Shown: one piece after another, positions 8,781 to 16,897 of the stretch
Layout: each line of letters begins with the position of its first letter
How positions within the stretch are numbered: position 1 is the stretch's first letter
NCBI GenBank assembly: GCA_035654355.1
Contig: DASRXC010000002.1
Coordinates: forward strand, 40,100 to 104,099
Source: JAFAHD01 sp035654355
GTDB lineage: Bacteria > Vulcanimicrobiota > Vulcanimicrobiia > Eremiobacterales > Eremiobacteraceae
DNA length: 64,000 nucleotides
Reading direction: 5' to 3'
Made by a program: the position numbers and the translations under genes
The notes under the pieces: generated by a model
What the model saw: only the letters and a program-made list of their open reading frames with translations
The model's database searches: none
Told to the model about the DNA's origin: nothing

Positions 8781-9932
8781 ATGGCGCGGAACTGCGAAGG
8801 CAACATGGCGCTCGAGCGTACGCTGCCGCGCGAATCGTATTTCTCGTCCGAGATCTTCAGGCGCGAGCAAGAGCGCATTTTCTGGCATGAGTGGTTCTGC
8901 GCGGCGCGGGAAGAAGAAGTTCCCGCAACCGGCGACTTCCTCCAGCTTGACATCGCTGGTCAAAGCGTGCTTGTCGTGCGCACCAAGGACGGGAGCCTCG
9001 CCGCGCACTTCAACGTGTGCCGGCATCGAGGGAGCCGGTTGGTTCTCGACGAGCGCACGAAGCTCGACGGCGATATGAATTGCGCGCCGAGTGGGAATTT
9101 CGGAAACGCGATTCGCTGCCCGTACCACTCGTGGACGTACGAACTCGACGGGCGCCTGCGCACCGCTCCGTATATCGCGGAAACCGATGGCGTCCGCAAA
9201 GAAGACTTTCCGTTGTATCCAGTCGGCGTTGAGACGTGGGGCGGTTTCATATTCGTCAATCTGATGCCGCAGCGTGCCGCTGCGGAGGGCCGCACGCTCG
9301 CGGAGCAGCTCGACGCGCTCCCCGCTCGTCTTGCGCGGTATCCGTTGGCAGGCTTGCGGACCGCACGCCGTATCGTGTACGACGTCGCGGCCAATTGGAA
9401 AGTCATCCTCGAGAATTACAACGAGTGCTACCATTGCGCGGGCGTCCATCCCGAACTATGCGCTGTGGTTCCCGCCTTCAAACAGGCCGGCGGCGGGCAG
9501 CTCGATTGGGACCGTGGCATACCGCATCGCGACGGTGCGTTCACGTTCACACGCAGCGGTACGACGACACGCGCCCCTTTCCCCGGGCTCGACGACGACG
9601 AGCGCGTGCGTCACAAGGGCGAGCTCATCTACCCGAACTTCCTGTTGAGCCTAGCGGCCGACCACGTCGCGGCCTTTACTGTCTGGCCGCGCGACGCGCA
9701 ACGCAGCAGCGTGATCTGTGATTTCTTGTTCCACCCGAGCGAGATGGAGAAGCCCGGCTTCGACCCAAGCGACGCCGTCGAGTTCTGGGATCTCGTCAAC
9801 CGCCAGGATTGGACGATTTGCGCAGGAGTGCAGCGCGGCATGCAGGCCCTCGTGTTCGAGCACGGTTACTACGCACCGATGGAAAGCGCGAGCCTCGACA
9901 TCAGGCGCTACGTGCGCGATCGGCTCGGATAG
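8781..9932 (+). CDS. Rieske non-heme iron oxygenase, alpha subunit
   Basis: Ring-hydroxylating-type oxygenase, related to N-demethylating members such as glycine-betaine and carnitine monooxygenases. In the 383-residue product the Rieske ligands are C80, H82, C113 and H116. The H82-C113 gap is 30 residues, about twice the usual 15-17, because of an insertion containing NCAPSGNFG. The mononuclear iron site is in NYNECYHCAGVHPEL (H218, H223) with an aspartate in VNRQDW. ATG 8781 follows GGGGGA by 8 nt; frames extending further upstream run into the divergent permease. No reductase gene is nearby. Confidence 0.9.
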   Translation: MARNCEGNMALERTLPRESYFSSEIFRREQERIFWHEWFCAAREEEVPATGDFLQLDIAGQSVLVVRTKDGSLAAHFNVCRHRGSRLVLDERTKLDGDMNCAPSGNFGNAIRCPYHSWTYELDGRLRTAPYIAETDGVRKEDFPLYPVGVETWGGFIFVNLMPQRAAAEGRTLAEQLDALPARLARYPLAGLRTARRIVYDVAANWKVILENYNECYHCAGVHPELCAVVPAFKQAGGGQLDWDRGIPHRDGAFTFTRSGTTTRAPFPGLDDDERVRHKGELIYPNFLLSLAADHVAAFTVWPRDAQRSSVICDFLFHPSEMEKPGFDPSDAVEFWDLVNRQDWTICAGVQRGMQALVFEHGYYAPMESASLDIRRYVRDRLG

Positions 9933-9938
9933 AGCATC

Positions 9939-11111
9939 GTGGCCGCACGCACGGACTTCAAATTCATTGTACTTGGGTTGGGCGGCATCGGCAGCGGCGC
10001 CGCGTACTGGCTCGCACGCCGTTTCGGCGACGACGTCCTCGGGCTGGAGCAATTCGAGCTCGGGCACGCGCGTGGCGAGTCGCAAGATCACTCGCGCATC
10101 ATCCGCTTGTCGTATCATGCGCCAGAATATGTCGAGCTGGCCAAGCGCGCATACGAGACGTGGTCCGAGCTCGAAGCAGATGCGGGCGAGCGCGTTGTCC
10201 TGCAGACAGGCGGACTTGACCTCGGTCCGCGCGTTAGCGCGATTCCGCTCGAGACGTACGCGGACGCGATGACCGCGTGCAACGTCCCCTTCGAACGACT
10301 CGATGCGCGCGAGATCGTGCGACGCTGGCCGCAGTGGCGGCTGACCGATGACATCCACGGCTTGTTCCAAACTCGAAGCGGCATCGCGATGGCGGCGCGC
10401 GCGAACGCGGCGCACCAGCGCATGGCGCGCGAGCATGGTGCGACGTTGCTCGATCGTACGCCGGTGCTGTCGGTCACGCCACGTGACGGTGAATATCTCG
10501 TCGCCACGCGTGAGCATACGTTTCGCGCGCAACGCGTGGCGATCGCTGCGGGCCCGTGGTCCAACCAAACGCTGGCGAATTTCGGCGTCGATCTCCCGCT
10601 CGAGGTGACCAAAGAGCAAGTCACCTACTTCGAGTCGCCAGACCTAGCGAGCTTCGCCCCCGAGCGATTTCCAGTGTGGATCTGGATGGACGATCCGTCG
10701 TTTTACGGGTTTCCGGCGTTCGGCGAACCGGCGGTCAAAGTCGCGCAAGACGCGGGCGGTAAGCCGGTCCATCCCGACACGCGCGATTTCGAATCGGATG
10801 CGGACAACTCCGCCAGAGTCCGCGCGTTTCTCGAACGCTATCTTCCGTCCGCCCTCGGACCGGTGCGTTTGGTGAAGACGTGTCTGTACACGCTCACGCC
10901 GGATCGCGACTTCGTCATCGACCGGATTCCTCTGCATGACGGCGTCGCCGTCGCGATCGGCGCCGGCCACGCGTTCAAGTTTGCATCGGTGATCGGGCGA
11001 GTGCTGTCAGAACTGGTTGCCGACGGCGCGACGCCGAGCGACATCTCGCGCTTCTCGCTCGACCGCCCGATTTTGCAGCTCGCCAACCCACCGCGTGCTT
11101 ACATGGTCTAG
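9939..11111 (+). CDS. Monomeric sarcosine oxidase / N-methyl amino acid oxidase-like flavoprotein
   Basis: FAD-dependent amine oxidase that would oxidatively demethylate sarcosine or a related N-methyl amino acid, releasing formaldehyde and hydrogen peroxide. The 390-residue product has the dinucleotide motif GLGGIGSG near residue 13. KTCLYTLTPDRDFVID places a cysteine at residue 315, the position of the covalent FAD-linking cysteine in Bacillus monomeric sarcosine oxidase. The GTG start lies 6 nt after the Rieske gene stop, so the two are probably co-transcribed and may act in sequence on a methylated amine. Confidence 0.9.
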   Translation: MAARTDFKFIVLGLGGIGSGAAYWLARRFGDDVLGLEQFELGHARGESQDHSRIIRLSYHAPEYVELAKRAYETWSELEADAGERVVLQTGGLDLGPRVSAIPLETYADAMTACNVPFERLDAREIVRRWPQWRLTDDIHGLFQTRSGIAMAARANAAHQRMAREHGATLLDRTPVLSVTPRDGEYLVATREHTFRAQRVAIAAGPWSNQTLANFGVDLPLEVTKEQVTYFESPDLASFAPERFPVWIWMDDPSFYGFPAFGEPAVKVAQDAGGKPVHPDTRDFESDADNSARVRAFLERYLPSALGPVRLVKTCLYTLTPDRDFVIDRIPLHDGVAVAIGAGHAFKFASVIGRVLSELVADGATPSDISRFSLDRPILQLANPPRAYMV

Positions 11112-11127
11112 GGTTTCGATCGGTCGT

Positions 11128-11280
11128 TCAGCGCGCGCGTTTGAAATACTGGACCGCGCGCTCGTGCTTGAGCGCCGCCGCCCGCGTAGGAAATGTGCCG
11201 AGGTTTCGCCGCTTTCCGGACCGCGGGTCCTTCTTGAGGGAGTAGAGGCGGTACTTTCCTGACGGTAGCTTGCGGATCAC
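11128..11280 (-). CDS. Conserved 50-residue basic protein
   Basis: Small protein of 50 residues starting IRKLPSGKYRLYSLKKDPR and ending ERAVQYFKRAR. I recognise this as a widespread short hypothetical family with the pattern K-x-SG-x-YRLYS-x-KKDP-x-(S/T)GKRRNLGTF, function unknown. It is lysine/arginine-rich and probably cytoplasmic. Support: the GTG start is preceded at 6 nt by AAAGAGGA, the length is typical, and the end is 17 nt from the convergent flavoenzyme stop. It may bind nucleic acid, but nothing in the sequence proves that. Confidence 0.85.
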   Translation of the reverse strand: MIRKLPSGKYRLYSLKKDPRSGKRRNLGTFPTRAAALKHERAVQYFKRAR

Positions 11281-11392
11281 AACGTCCTCTTTTCAGAGCA
11301 CATTCAGGAATAGCCGGTAGGTGCAAGAGCTTGGCGCGCGCGAACCATTGGCGCAGCGGCGATTCTTCCATGCACGAAAGGCCTCATCCTCA

Positions 11393-13987
11393 ATGAAGCG
11401 CTTGTTCTTCGCGGCGTTCCTGTTATGCATCGCGTGCTCAGCGCTCCCGACGCGCACGCAAGCAGATGACGACACGCCGGCCGTCCTCTCCAAATTCACC
11501 GAAGGCTTGACGCCTCAAAAAGGTCTCATCACCGTGTGGCGCAAGGCTGGCAAAGTGTATCTCGAGCTTTCGCCCGCGCAGCTCAACCATGATTTCATCC
11601 TCAGCGCCGTGCCAGGCAACGGCCTGGGCGGATACTTCATCACCGCCGGCGCGGGCGATTATTTCCCGCCGCATATCGTGCGCTTCACGCGCCAGGACGA
11701 CAAGATCGCGATTCTGTTCCCCAACGAGTTTTTCACCGCACCAGCCAATTCGCCGGACATGAACGCGGTCAACGACCAGGTCGCCAAGTCAGTCGTCGGC
11801 GTCACGAAAGTGGTCGCCACAGACGCGGCGTCCGGCGATGTCTTGATCGAGGCGGCGCCGCTGCTCGGCGACGTCATCGACTTCGCCGACACGCTCAAAA
11901 TCGCGCTCGGCAATCCGGAGCCGGGCAAGCTCTACCGGCTCGACGCGGATCGCTCGTACTACGGTCCGACCAAGTCGTTCCCTGACAACACCCTGGTCGA
12001 CGTCCGCCAGACGTGGGTCACCGACGATGCGTCGATCATCGACAACGTGCCCGATCCGCGCGCGATCGAGTTCCGCATCGATTACAACTTCATCGAGCCG
12101 CCGGCGGATGGCGACTACATGCCGCGCTTCGCGGACGATCGCATCGGCTTCTTCGACAACGTGCGCCTGAACTTCGGGTCCGACCGGTTGCTCAACCGCC
12201 AGCAGCGCTACATCTTACGCTGGAACATGCAAAAGACCGATCCCAACGCAACGACATCGCCGGCCAAGCACCCGATGGTGTTCTGGATGTCAAACACGAT
12301 CCCGGAGCGGTATCGCGGCGCGATCCGCCGCGCCGTGCTCGAGTGGAACAAAGCGTTCATCCCGCTGGGCATCACCGACGCCGTACAGGTCAAAGATCAA
12401 CCCAACGATTCGAACTGGGATCCCGATGATGTGCGCTACAGCGTGCTGCGCTGGCTGACCGATTCGAACGCAGGCGGCTTCCTCGAAGCGCAGTTCTACT
12501 GGGATCCGCGCACCGGTCAACAGTTCCGCACGGGCGTCGTGTTCGATGCCGATTACGTCAACTTCGGCGACCTCGCGTACCCGTTCTTCATCGACGCGAC
12601 GCGCGGCCGCACGAAATTCGCGACCGAAGAGCGTCTCTACGGCGCCGAAATGCACAACGACGCCGGCTTTGTCGCCACGGCGCTCAAACTGGCAGGCGAT
12701 TGGCCCGGCGGCGAGGTGCCGCAATCGTACATCGACGATTTCCTCATCGACGGCACCCTGCACGAAGTCGGCCACGACATGGGCATGGAGCACAACTTCA
12801 TCGCGTCCGAGGCGTTCACGGCTGCGCAGACCAAAGACCCGTCCTTCACCGCGAAGCACGGTTTTTCGTCATCGGTGATGGATTACAATCCGATCAACTT
12901 CTGGCCGAAAGGGCAGTCGCACGGCTCGTTGTTCCAGACGACGATTGGGCCATACGATTACTACGCCATCCACTGGGCGTATGCGCCGGTCCCAGGCGCA
13001 CGCACGCCCGAGGATGAGGTGCCGACCCTGAACCGCTGGCTCGCACAGTCGACCAATCCGTGGTATCGTTTCGCGTCCGATGAAGACGTGTCGTGGTTCG
13101 ACTCGCACGCGATCGATCCGCGCGTCGTGCAGTTCGACCTCACAAGCGACAACATCTCGTGGTGCGATTCACGCATGGATCTCTCCTACAGCTTGCTGAC
13201 CAAGCTCAACTCGCGCTATCCGCGCACCGAACATCCCTTCGAGGAAGAGCGCGACGCGTTCGCGTTCATCCTGCGTGAGTACAACCGCTGCAGCCTTGTG
13301 TTCGAGCATTACATCGGCGGAGAGTATCTGTCTCGCGCGCGGCCCGGCGACCAAAACGCTCCATTGCCGCTGACGCCGGTGACCCGCGCGACGCAAGTGC
13401 GTGCGTGGCAAAACTTGAACCACTACGTCTTCGCTGCGTCGGTGAATCGTTTGCCGCCCGACCTGTTGAACCGTATGACCTACCAGGAGTGGTCGCCGCT
13501 TGATGGCGGCGCGTGGGCGTACAGCCCGCCGGCGCGTCACGACGTGCCTATCGTCGAGATCATCGGCAACCTGCAGAACCGCATTCTCGGCCTGCTGTTC
13601 CAACCGTTGCGGCTGCAGAGGATCGATGAGATCGGCGTGCGCGCCAAGCCTGGCAGCACGATGTCGCTGACCGATCTGTTCAACTGGACTCAGGACAGCG
13701 TGTACGGCGACTTGCGCTCATCCAAGTTAAGCACCGTGCCGCTGCTCGCACGCAACCTGCAAGCGAGTTACACGACGATGCTGATCAAGATGACGCTGAC
13801 GCCGGAAAAGGGAGCGCCCAGCGACGCGCAGGCCCTCGCGCGCGCGAAGCTGGTGAGTCTGTCTGGAACGCTGCGATCGGCGCTCAACTCGGGATCGCTC
13901 GATGAGATCACGCGCGCCCATCTCGAGAATCTGCAGAACAAGGTCTCGCTCGCGCTGCAAGGACGTACGGTCCCGGGCGGTAGTTGA
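11393..13987 (+). CDS. Secreted zinc-dependent metalloprotease (DUF5117/DUF4953 family)
   Basis: Large exported metalloprotease of 864 residues. ATG 11393 opens a clear signal peptide (KRLFFAAFLLCIACSALP). The extended metzincin-like zinc motif HEVGHDMGMEH lies at 457-467, followed by a Met-turn-like SSVMDYN about 40 residues on. The N-terminal half (DFILSAVPGNGLGGYF and following) and the central LRWNMQKTDPNA, KHPMVFWMSNTIP stretch match the DUF5117/DUF4953 architecture. Substrate unknown; it is likely periplasmic or outer-membrane associated. It appears monocistronic. Confidence 0.9.
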   Translation: MKRLFFAAFLLCIACSALPTRTQADDDTPAVLSKFTEGLTPQKGLITVWRKAGKVYLELSPAQLNHDFILSAVPGNGLGGYFITAGAGDYFPPHIVRFTRQDDKIAILFPNEFFTAPANSPDMNAVNDQVAKSVVGVTKVVATDAASGDVLIEAAPLLGDVIDFADTLKIALGNPEPGKLYRLDADRSYYGPTKSFPDNTLVDVRQTWVTDDASIIDNVPDPRAIEFRIDYNFIEPPADGDYMPRFADDRIGFFDNVRLNFGSDRLLNRQQRYILRWNMQKTDPNATTSPAKHPMVFWMSNTIPERYRGAIRRAVLEWNKAFIPLGITDAVQVKDQPNDSNWDPDDVRYSVLRWLTDSNAGGFLEAQFYWDPRTGQQFRTGVVFDADYVNFGDLAYPFFIDATRGRTKFATEERLYGAEMHNDAGFVATALKLAGDWPGGEVPQSYIDDFLIDGTLHEVGHDMGMEHNFIASEAFTAAQTKDPSFTAKHGFSSSVMDYNPINFWPKGQSHGSLFQTTIGPYDYYAIHWAYAPVPGARTPEDEVPTLNRWLAQSTNPWYRFASDEDVSWFDSHAIDPRVVQFDLTSDNISWCDSRMDLSYSLLTKLNSRYPRTEHPFEEERDAFAFILREYNRCSLVFEHYIGGEYLSRARPGDQNAPLPLTPVTRATQVRAWQNLNHYVFAASVNRLPPDLLNRMTYQEWSPLDGGAWAYSPPARHDVPIVEIIGNLQNRILGLLFQPLRLQRIDEIGVRAKPGSTMSLTDLFNWTQDSVYGDLRSSKLSTVPLLARNLQASYTTMLIKMTLTPEKGAPSDAQALARAKLVSLSGTLRSALNSGSLDEITRAHLENLQNKVSLALQGRTVPGGS

Positions 13988-14020
13988 TCGGCCCGCGCAG
14001 CGCATACCCCGCGCAGCCAG

Positions 14021-14125
14021 GTGTGGGCGATGACGGCGGTCGTCCTCGCCGGCTGCGCGGGCGGTGGGAAGCGCGAGCCGCAACATTCGCGGGCTTCACG
14101 CAGTACTGACCAGCAGCCCCGCTGA
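14021..14125 (+). CDS. Possible 34-residue lipoprotein
   Basis: Short frame with a GTG start (or ATG 14030) encoding a hydrophobic stretch ending in VLAGC, a lipobox-like site, followed by GGGKREPQ and a polar tail. It lies between the metalloprotease and a membrane protein gene. No convincing Shine-Dalgarno is seen and the frame continues in phase from the metalloprotease stop, so it may also be a chance frame. Confidence 0.22.
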   Translation: MWAMTAVVLAGCAGGGKREPQHSRASRSTDQQPR

Positions 14126-14139
14126 AGAAAGGATAGATC

Positions 14140-14436
14140 ATGAACCCGCTTGCGGTCTTGGTCCTGCAAAGCGATGACACGGCCGCGCAGGCGGCCGCAC
14201 TTGCAATCATCGGCACGTTCTGGCTGCTCTTCCTCGTCATAGGGCTGCTGATCGCTGCGTTTCTGATTTATTGCTTGTGGCGGATCCTTGAAAAAGCGGG
14301 CTTTCCGGGCGCGTTGGCGCTGCTGAACCTCATCCCGCTCGGACATGTCGTGCTGCTGATCTGGCTCGCGTTCGCAGAGTGGCCTGTTTTACAACGCGCG
14401 AACACCGGCACGCAGGCCATGACAGCGGTGCGCTAA
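14140..14436 (+). CDS. Small membrane protein, first of a paralogous pair
   Basis: 98-residue protein with two hydrophobic segments (about 18-45 and 55-80) separated by the conserved turn RILEKAGFPGALALLNLIP. The same pattern, KAG-[FY]-PGAL-x-LL, followed by a hydrophobic stretch and FAEWP, recurs in the next gene. This small family is common in bacteria and often annotated as a hypothetical membrane protein. ATG is preceded by GAAAGGAT at 7 nt. Function unknown. Confidence 0.75.
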   Translation: MNPLAVLVLQSDDTAAQAAALAIIGTFWLLFLVIGLLIAAFLIYCLWRILEKAGFPGALALLNLIPLGHVVLLIWLAFAEWPVLQRANTGTQAMTAVR

Positions 14437-14514
14437 GGAGCCGACGCACAAACTTATTCGGTGCGACGCTAATCCGCACGCGAGAGGCTGGCTGTTGGAT
14501 TGACGGGAAGGCGA

Positions 14515-14528
14515 CCTCCCTAAGGAGG
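14515..14528 (+). promoter_or_regulatory. Hairpin that hides the ribosome-binding site
   Basis: CCTCC (14515-14519), loop CTAA, GGAGG (14524-14528). The right arm is the Shine-Dalgarno of the ATG at 14536 (7 nt spacing). In RNA the five GC-rich pairs would block ribosome access unless unfolded, so the site could act as a thermosensor-like or coupling-dependent switch. Direct observation: the complementarity. Inference: the regulation. Confidence 0.45.
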
Positions 14529-14535
14529 GAACCTT

Positions 14536-14850
14536 ATGCATTTCTCCGCGCCACTTGCGCTACTGCTGCAGAACGACAACTCGAGCTCGAACCCAGCGGC
14601 TGGGCCGGCCCTCGGCGCCTTTTTCGCCGCCTACGGCATCTTCCTAATTATCGTCCTCATTTTCGCCATTGTCATCTATTGGCGCATCGCAAGCAAAGCC
14701 GGCTATCCGGGTGCGCTTTCCTTGTTGATGATCGTCCCCTTCGTGAACTTGATCCTATTGCTTATCTTCGCGTTTTCAGAATGGCCGATCGAGCGCGAAG
14801 TGCGAGCGCTGCGGGGAATTAGCGGCAGACCTCCGGCGGCGATCACCTAG
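14536..14850 (+). CDS. Small membrane protein, second of a paralogous pair
   Basis: 104-residue protein with two membrane segments and the shared turn RIASKAGYPGALSLLMIVP, then FAFSEWPIEREV. It is clearly paralogous to the gene 100 nt upstream, so the pair probably arose by tandem duplication. Its strong AAGGAGGG ribosome-binding site lies inside a small hairpin. The N-terminal 30 residues are polar and Gly/Ser/Ala-rich and differ from the paralogue. Function unknown. Confidence 0.75.
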   Translation: MHFSAPLALLLQNDNSSSNPAAGPALGAFFAAYGIFLIIVLIFAIVIYWRIASKAGYPGALSLLMIVPFVNLILLLIFAFSEWPIEREVRALRGISGRPPAAIT

Positions 14851-14865
14851 ACGGAACGAGGGGCG

Positions 14866-15510
14866 TCAGGATTTCGGGCGGCCGGAATCCTTTGACGCAC
14901 TGGGGGACCAAGCATAGACCTCGCCAGCCGCACCGGCGTGCGTGTGACGGCGCCGGTATTCGCGCGCTTTCGTGCGATTGCCGCAGACGCGCATCGAGCA
15001 CCACGTCCCTGACCGGTTTTTGGTCTCATCGTAGAAGACCCAACGGCAGTCGTCGGCCGGACACGCCTTCAAACGCGCCCATATGCCGTCGGCCATCGCA
15101 TCGAGCGCGATGACGAGAATCTGGCCTAGCGCGCCGTCAACGCCGGGCGCGCGCGGCTCTATACCCGCGCGACCGCCGCTTTGAAAGCCGATAGCAAGCT
15201 GGGCGCTGCGCGCGGCGCGGTTTAGCGTGTCGAGCGCGTTGGGATCTTCGGGTCCTCCATTATTGGCATGTGCGAGCGTACGAAGCGCCTCTCGCACCGA
15301 GTGGGCGTGGCGGACATCGCAGTCGGTCACCGAGGCCCCCGCCTCGATCAGCTCGAGGTCCGAGAGCCAGGTCCGCAGCCCATGGGGTGTCTGGAGCGGG
15401 TCGGTTGAGGCGTCAAATACCCAGGTATTGATGAAGGCCTGAACGAGCGCGAGGTCGCCGGGTGCCGGCTTGCTGCCCAGGTGTTCGGCGAGCTTTTCCC
15501 TCGCAATCAT
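14866..15510 (-). CDS. CGNR zinc-finger protein (ABATE-domain regulator)
   Basis: Predicted transcription regulator of 214 residues. The N-terminal part corresponds to the ABATE domain. The C-terminal zinc finger is visible as CPADDCRWVFYDETKN and WCSMRVCGNRTKAREYRRR, giving a C-x4-C...C-x4-C set that ends in the family-naming CGNR. The start is ATG 15510: a perfect TATAAT lies 6 nt upstream, so the mRNA probably begins at the ATG and is leaderless. It is divergent from a GWG-peptide gene and may regulate it. Confidence 0.88.
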   Translation of the reverse strand: MIAREKLAEHLGSKPAPGDLALVQAFINTWVFDASTDPLQTPHGLRTWLSDLELIEAGASVTDCDVRHAHSVREALRTLAHANNGGPEDPNALDTLNRAARSAQLAIGFQSGGRAGIEPRAPGVDGALGQILVIALDAMADGIWARLKACPADDCRWVFYDETKNRSGTWCSMRVCGNRTKAREYRRRHTHAGAAGEVYAWSPSASKDSGRPKS

Positions 15511-15516
15511 GGCGAC

Positions 15517-15546
15517 ATTATAGACACTTTGCCGGTTACTGCGCAA
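15517..15546 (-). promoter_or_regulatory. Promoter for a leaderless CGNR-regulator mRNA
   Basis: Minus strand: TTGCGC (15546-15541), 18-nt spacer, perfect -10 TATAAT (15522-15517). Only 6 nt separate the -10 from the ATG at 15510, so transcription should start at or within one base of the start codon. Confidence 0.65.
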
Positions 15547-15594
15547 GGGCCTTGTCCCGTGAATTTCTTATGAAATGATAACTTTCTAATGATA

Positions 15595-15623
15595 TTGACA
15601 GGTTACTGCAACCGAGTTATCAT
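15595..15623 (+). promoter_or_regulatory. Strong sigma-70-type promoter upstream of GWG peptide 1
   Basis: Perfect -35 TTGACA (15595-15600), an optimal 17-nt spacer and -10 TATCAT (15618-15623, 5 of 6). It lies in the most AT-rich stretch of this region. The predicted start near 15630 gives a leader of about 34 nt before ATG 15664. Confidence 0.8.
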
Positions 15624-15663
15624 GTGGATGAAAGATGAACGACGATAGAAAGGCTGGAGCACC

Positions 15664-15801
15664 ATGAACCCGCGTCGCACTTCAAACCTGATCGGGGTCG
15701 CCCATGGCGACTACGAGCTGCCGACCACGCGCACTGAACTGGTGCGCAGCCCGAACGGATTTTTCACGTCGGTGTTCGGCGGCTGGGGCGTCAGGATCTG
15801 A
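15664..15801 (+). CDS. GWG peptide 1 (45 residues, novel small-protein family)
   Basis: 45-residue peptide starting MNPRRTSNLIGVAHGDYELP and ending TSVFGGWGVRI. The last 22 residues align without gaps to the peptide encoded at 17029: both have LV at alignment positions 3-4, G at 9, then TS-[VI]-F-x-GWG-x-[RK]-[IL] at the C-terminus. It has a near-consensus promoter and an AAAGG/GGAG ribosome-binding site. There is no signal peptide, no membrane segment and no cysteine. It could be a modified-peptide precursor, a toxin-like or signalling peptide, or a small regulatory protein. No modifying enzyme of a known class is next to it. The metallophosphatase follows after 69 nt without a terminator. 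Confidence 0.72.
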   Translation: MNPRRTSNLIGVAHGDYELPTTRTELVRSPNGFFTSVFGGWGVRI

Positions 15802-15870
15802 CCACAACTTAACAACCGATAATAATCGCGCGGGAGGACCGCACGGACGCAGCGCGCCAAGCGCAGCGCC

Positions 15871-16815
15871 ATGACTCACAAAATGTTGAGACTGGCAGCG
15901 CTGGGCGCGTTTGCATTTCTGGTGCTCACCGCCAGCCCCGATGTAAAGCCAGCCGCCGCTGCACCGGGCGACCCTGTGATCGCCGCTGCTGGCGACATCG
16001 CCTGCGATCTGTTGCCGACTGCCGCGACACCCGATCCCGACGAACGCGGTCCCAACGTCTGTCACATGGTTGCGACCGCACAGCTCATCAAGACGCTGAA
16101 TCCAGCCACGGTTCTAGCCTTAGGCGATGAGCAATACGCGGACGGCCGGCTCGACCAGTTTCAAGCTGGTTATGCGAAGTCGTGGGGAGCGTTCAAGGAC
16201 ATCACGCGCCCGACGCCAGGCAACCATGAGTATCACACCCCGGGAGCGGCCGGCTACTTCGCGTATTTCGGGTCAGCTGCGGGCGATCCAAGCAAGGGCT
16301 ACTATAGCTTCGATGTGGGCGGCTGGCATCTGATCGCGCTCAACGGCAATTGCAAAGCGGTGGGCGGCTGCGCCGCCGACTCGCCGCAGACCACCTGGCT
16401 CGTCCGCGACCTTGCGGATCACCATGCCGCGTGCACGCTCGCGTACTGGCATCAGCCGCGCTTTTCTTCCGGCGCGGTCCACGGCAACGACGCCGCTTAT
16501 GATGCGTTCTGGCGTGCACTATATGCGGCACATGTCGACGTCGTGCTGGCCGGCCACGATCATGAGTACGAACGCTTCGCGCCTCAGACGCCCGAAGCGG
16601 CACCGGACGCCAAGGGTATCACCGAGTTCGTCATCGGCACGGGTGGACGTAGCCACTATCATTTCGGCGCGATGCAGCCGAACAGCAAAGCCGCCACGGC
16701 AAACACCTTTGGGATTCTCGCCCTCACGCTCCACCCCCACGGATTCGACTGGCGCTTCATCGCGGAGCCGGGCTCGACGTTCACGGATTCTGGCACCCAG
16801 AGCTGCCACGGCTAG
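15871..16815 (+). CDS. Secreted metallophosphoesterase (purple-acid-phosphatase-like)
   Basis: Exported calcineurin-like phosphatase of 314 residues. An N-terminal signal peptide (LRLAALGAFAFLVLTA) ends at an AAAAPG cleavage region. The metal-binding motifs are in order: AAGDIAC, LGDEQYADG, GNHEY, WHQPRFS and GHDHEYER, as in type-7 acid phosphatases. Substrate unknown, probably periplasmic phosphate esters. It probably shares the strong promoter of GWG peptide 1, which lies 69 nt upstream, because no terminator separates them. Confidence 0.9.
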   Translation: MTHKMLRLAALGAFAFLVLTASPDVKPAAAAPGDPVIAAAGDIACDLLPTAATPDPDERGPNVCHMVATAQLIKTLNPATVLALGDEQYADGRLDQFQAGYAKSWGAFKDITRPTPGNHEYHTPGAAGYFAYFGSAAGDPSKGYYSFDVGGWHLIALNGNCKAVGGCAADSPQTTWLVRDLADHHAACTLAYWHQPRFSSGAVHGNDAAYDAFWRALYAAHVDVVLAGHDHEYERFAPQTPEAAPDAKGITEFVIGTGGRSHYHFGAMQPNSKAATANTFGILALTLHPHGFDWRFIAEPGSTFTDSGTQSCHG

Positions 16816-16897
16816 GGCCCGCTCCGATCCCAAGGGGCCCCGACCACCTAAGGGCTGCCGGAGAGGGCGGCCGGCTGCCGCCCAACGCTCACTTTCC

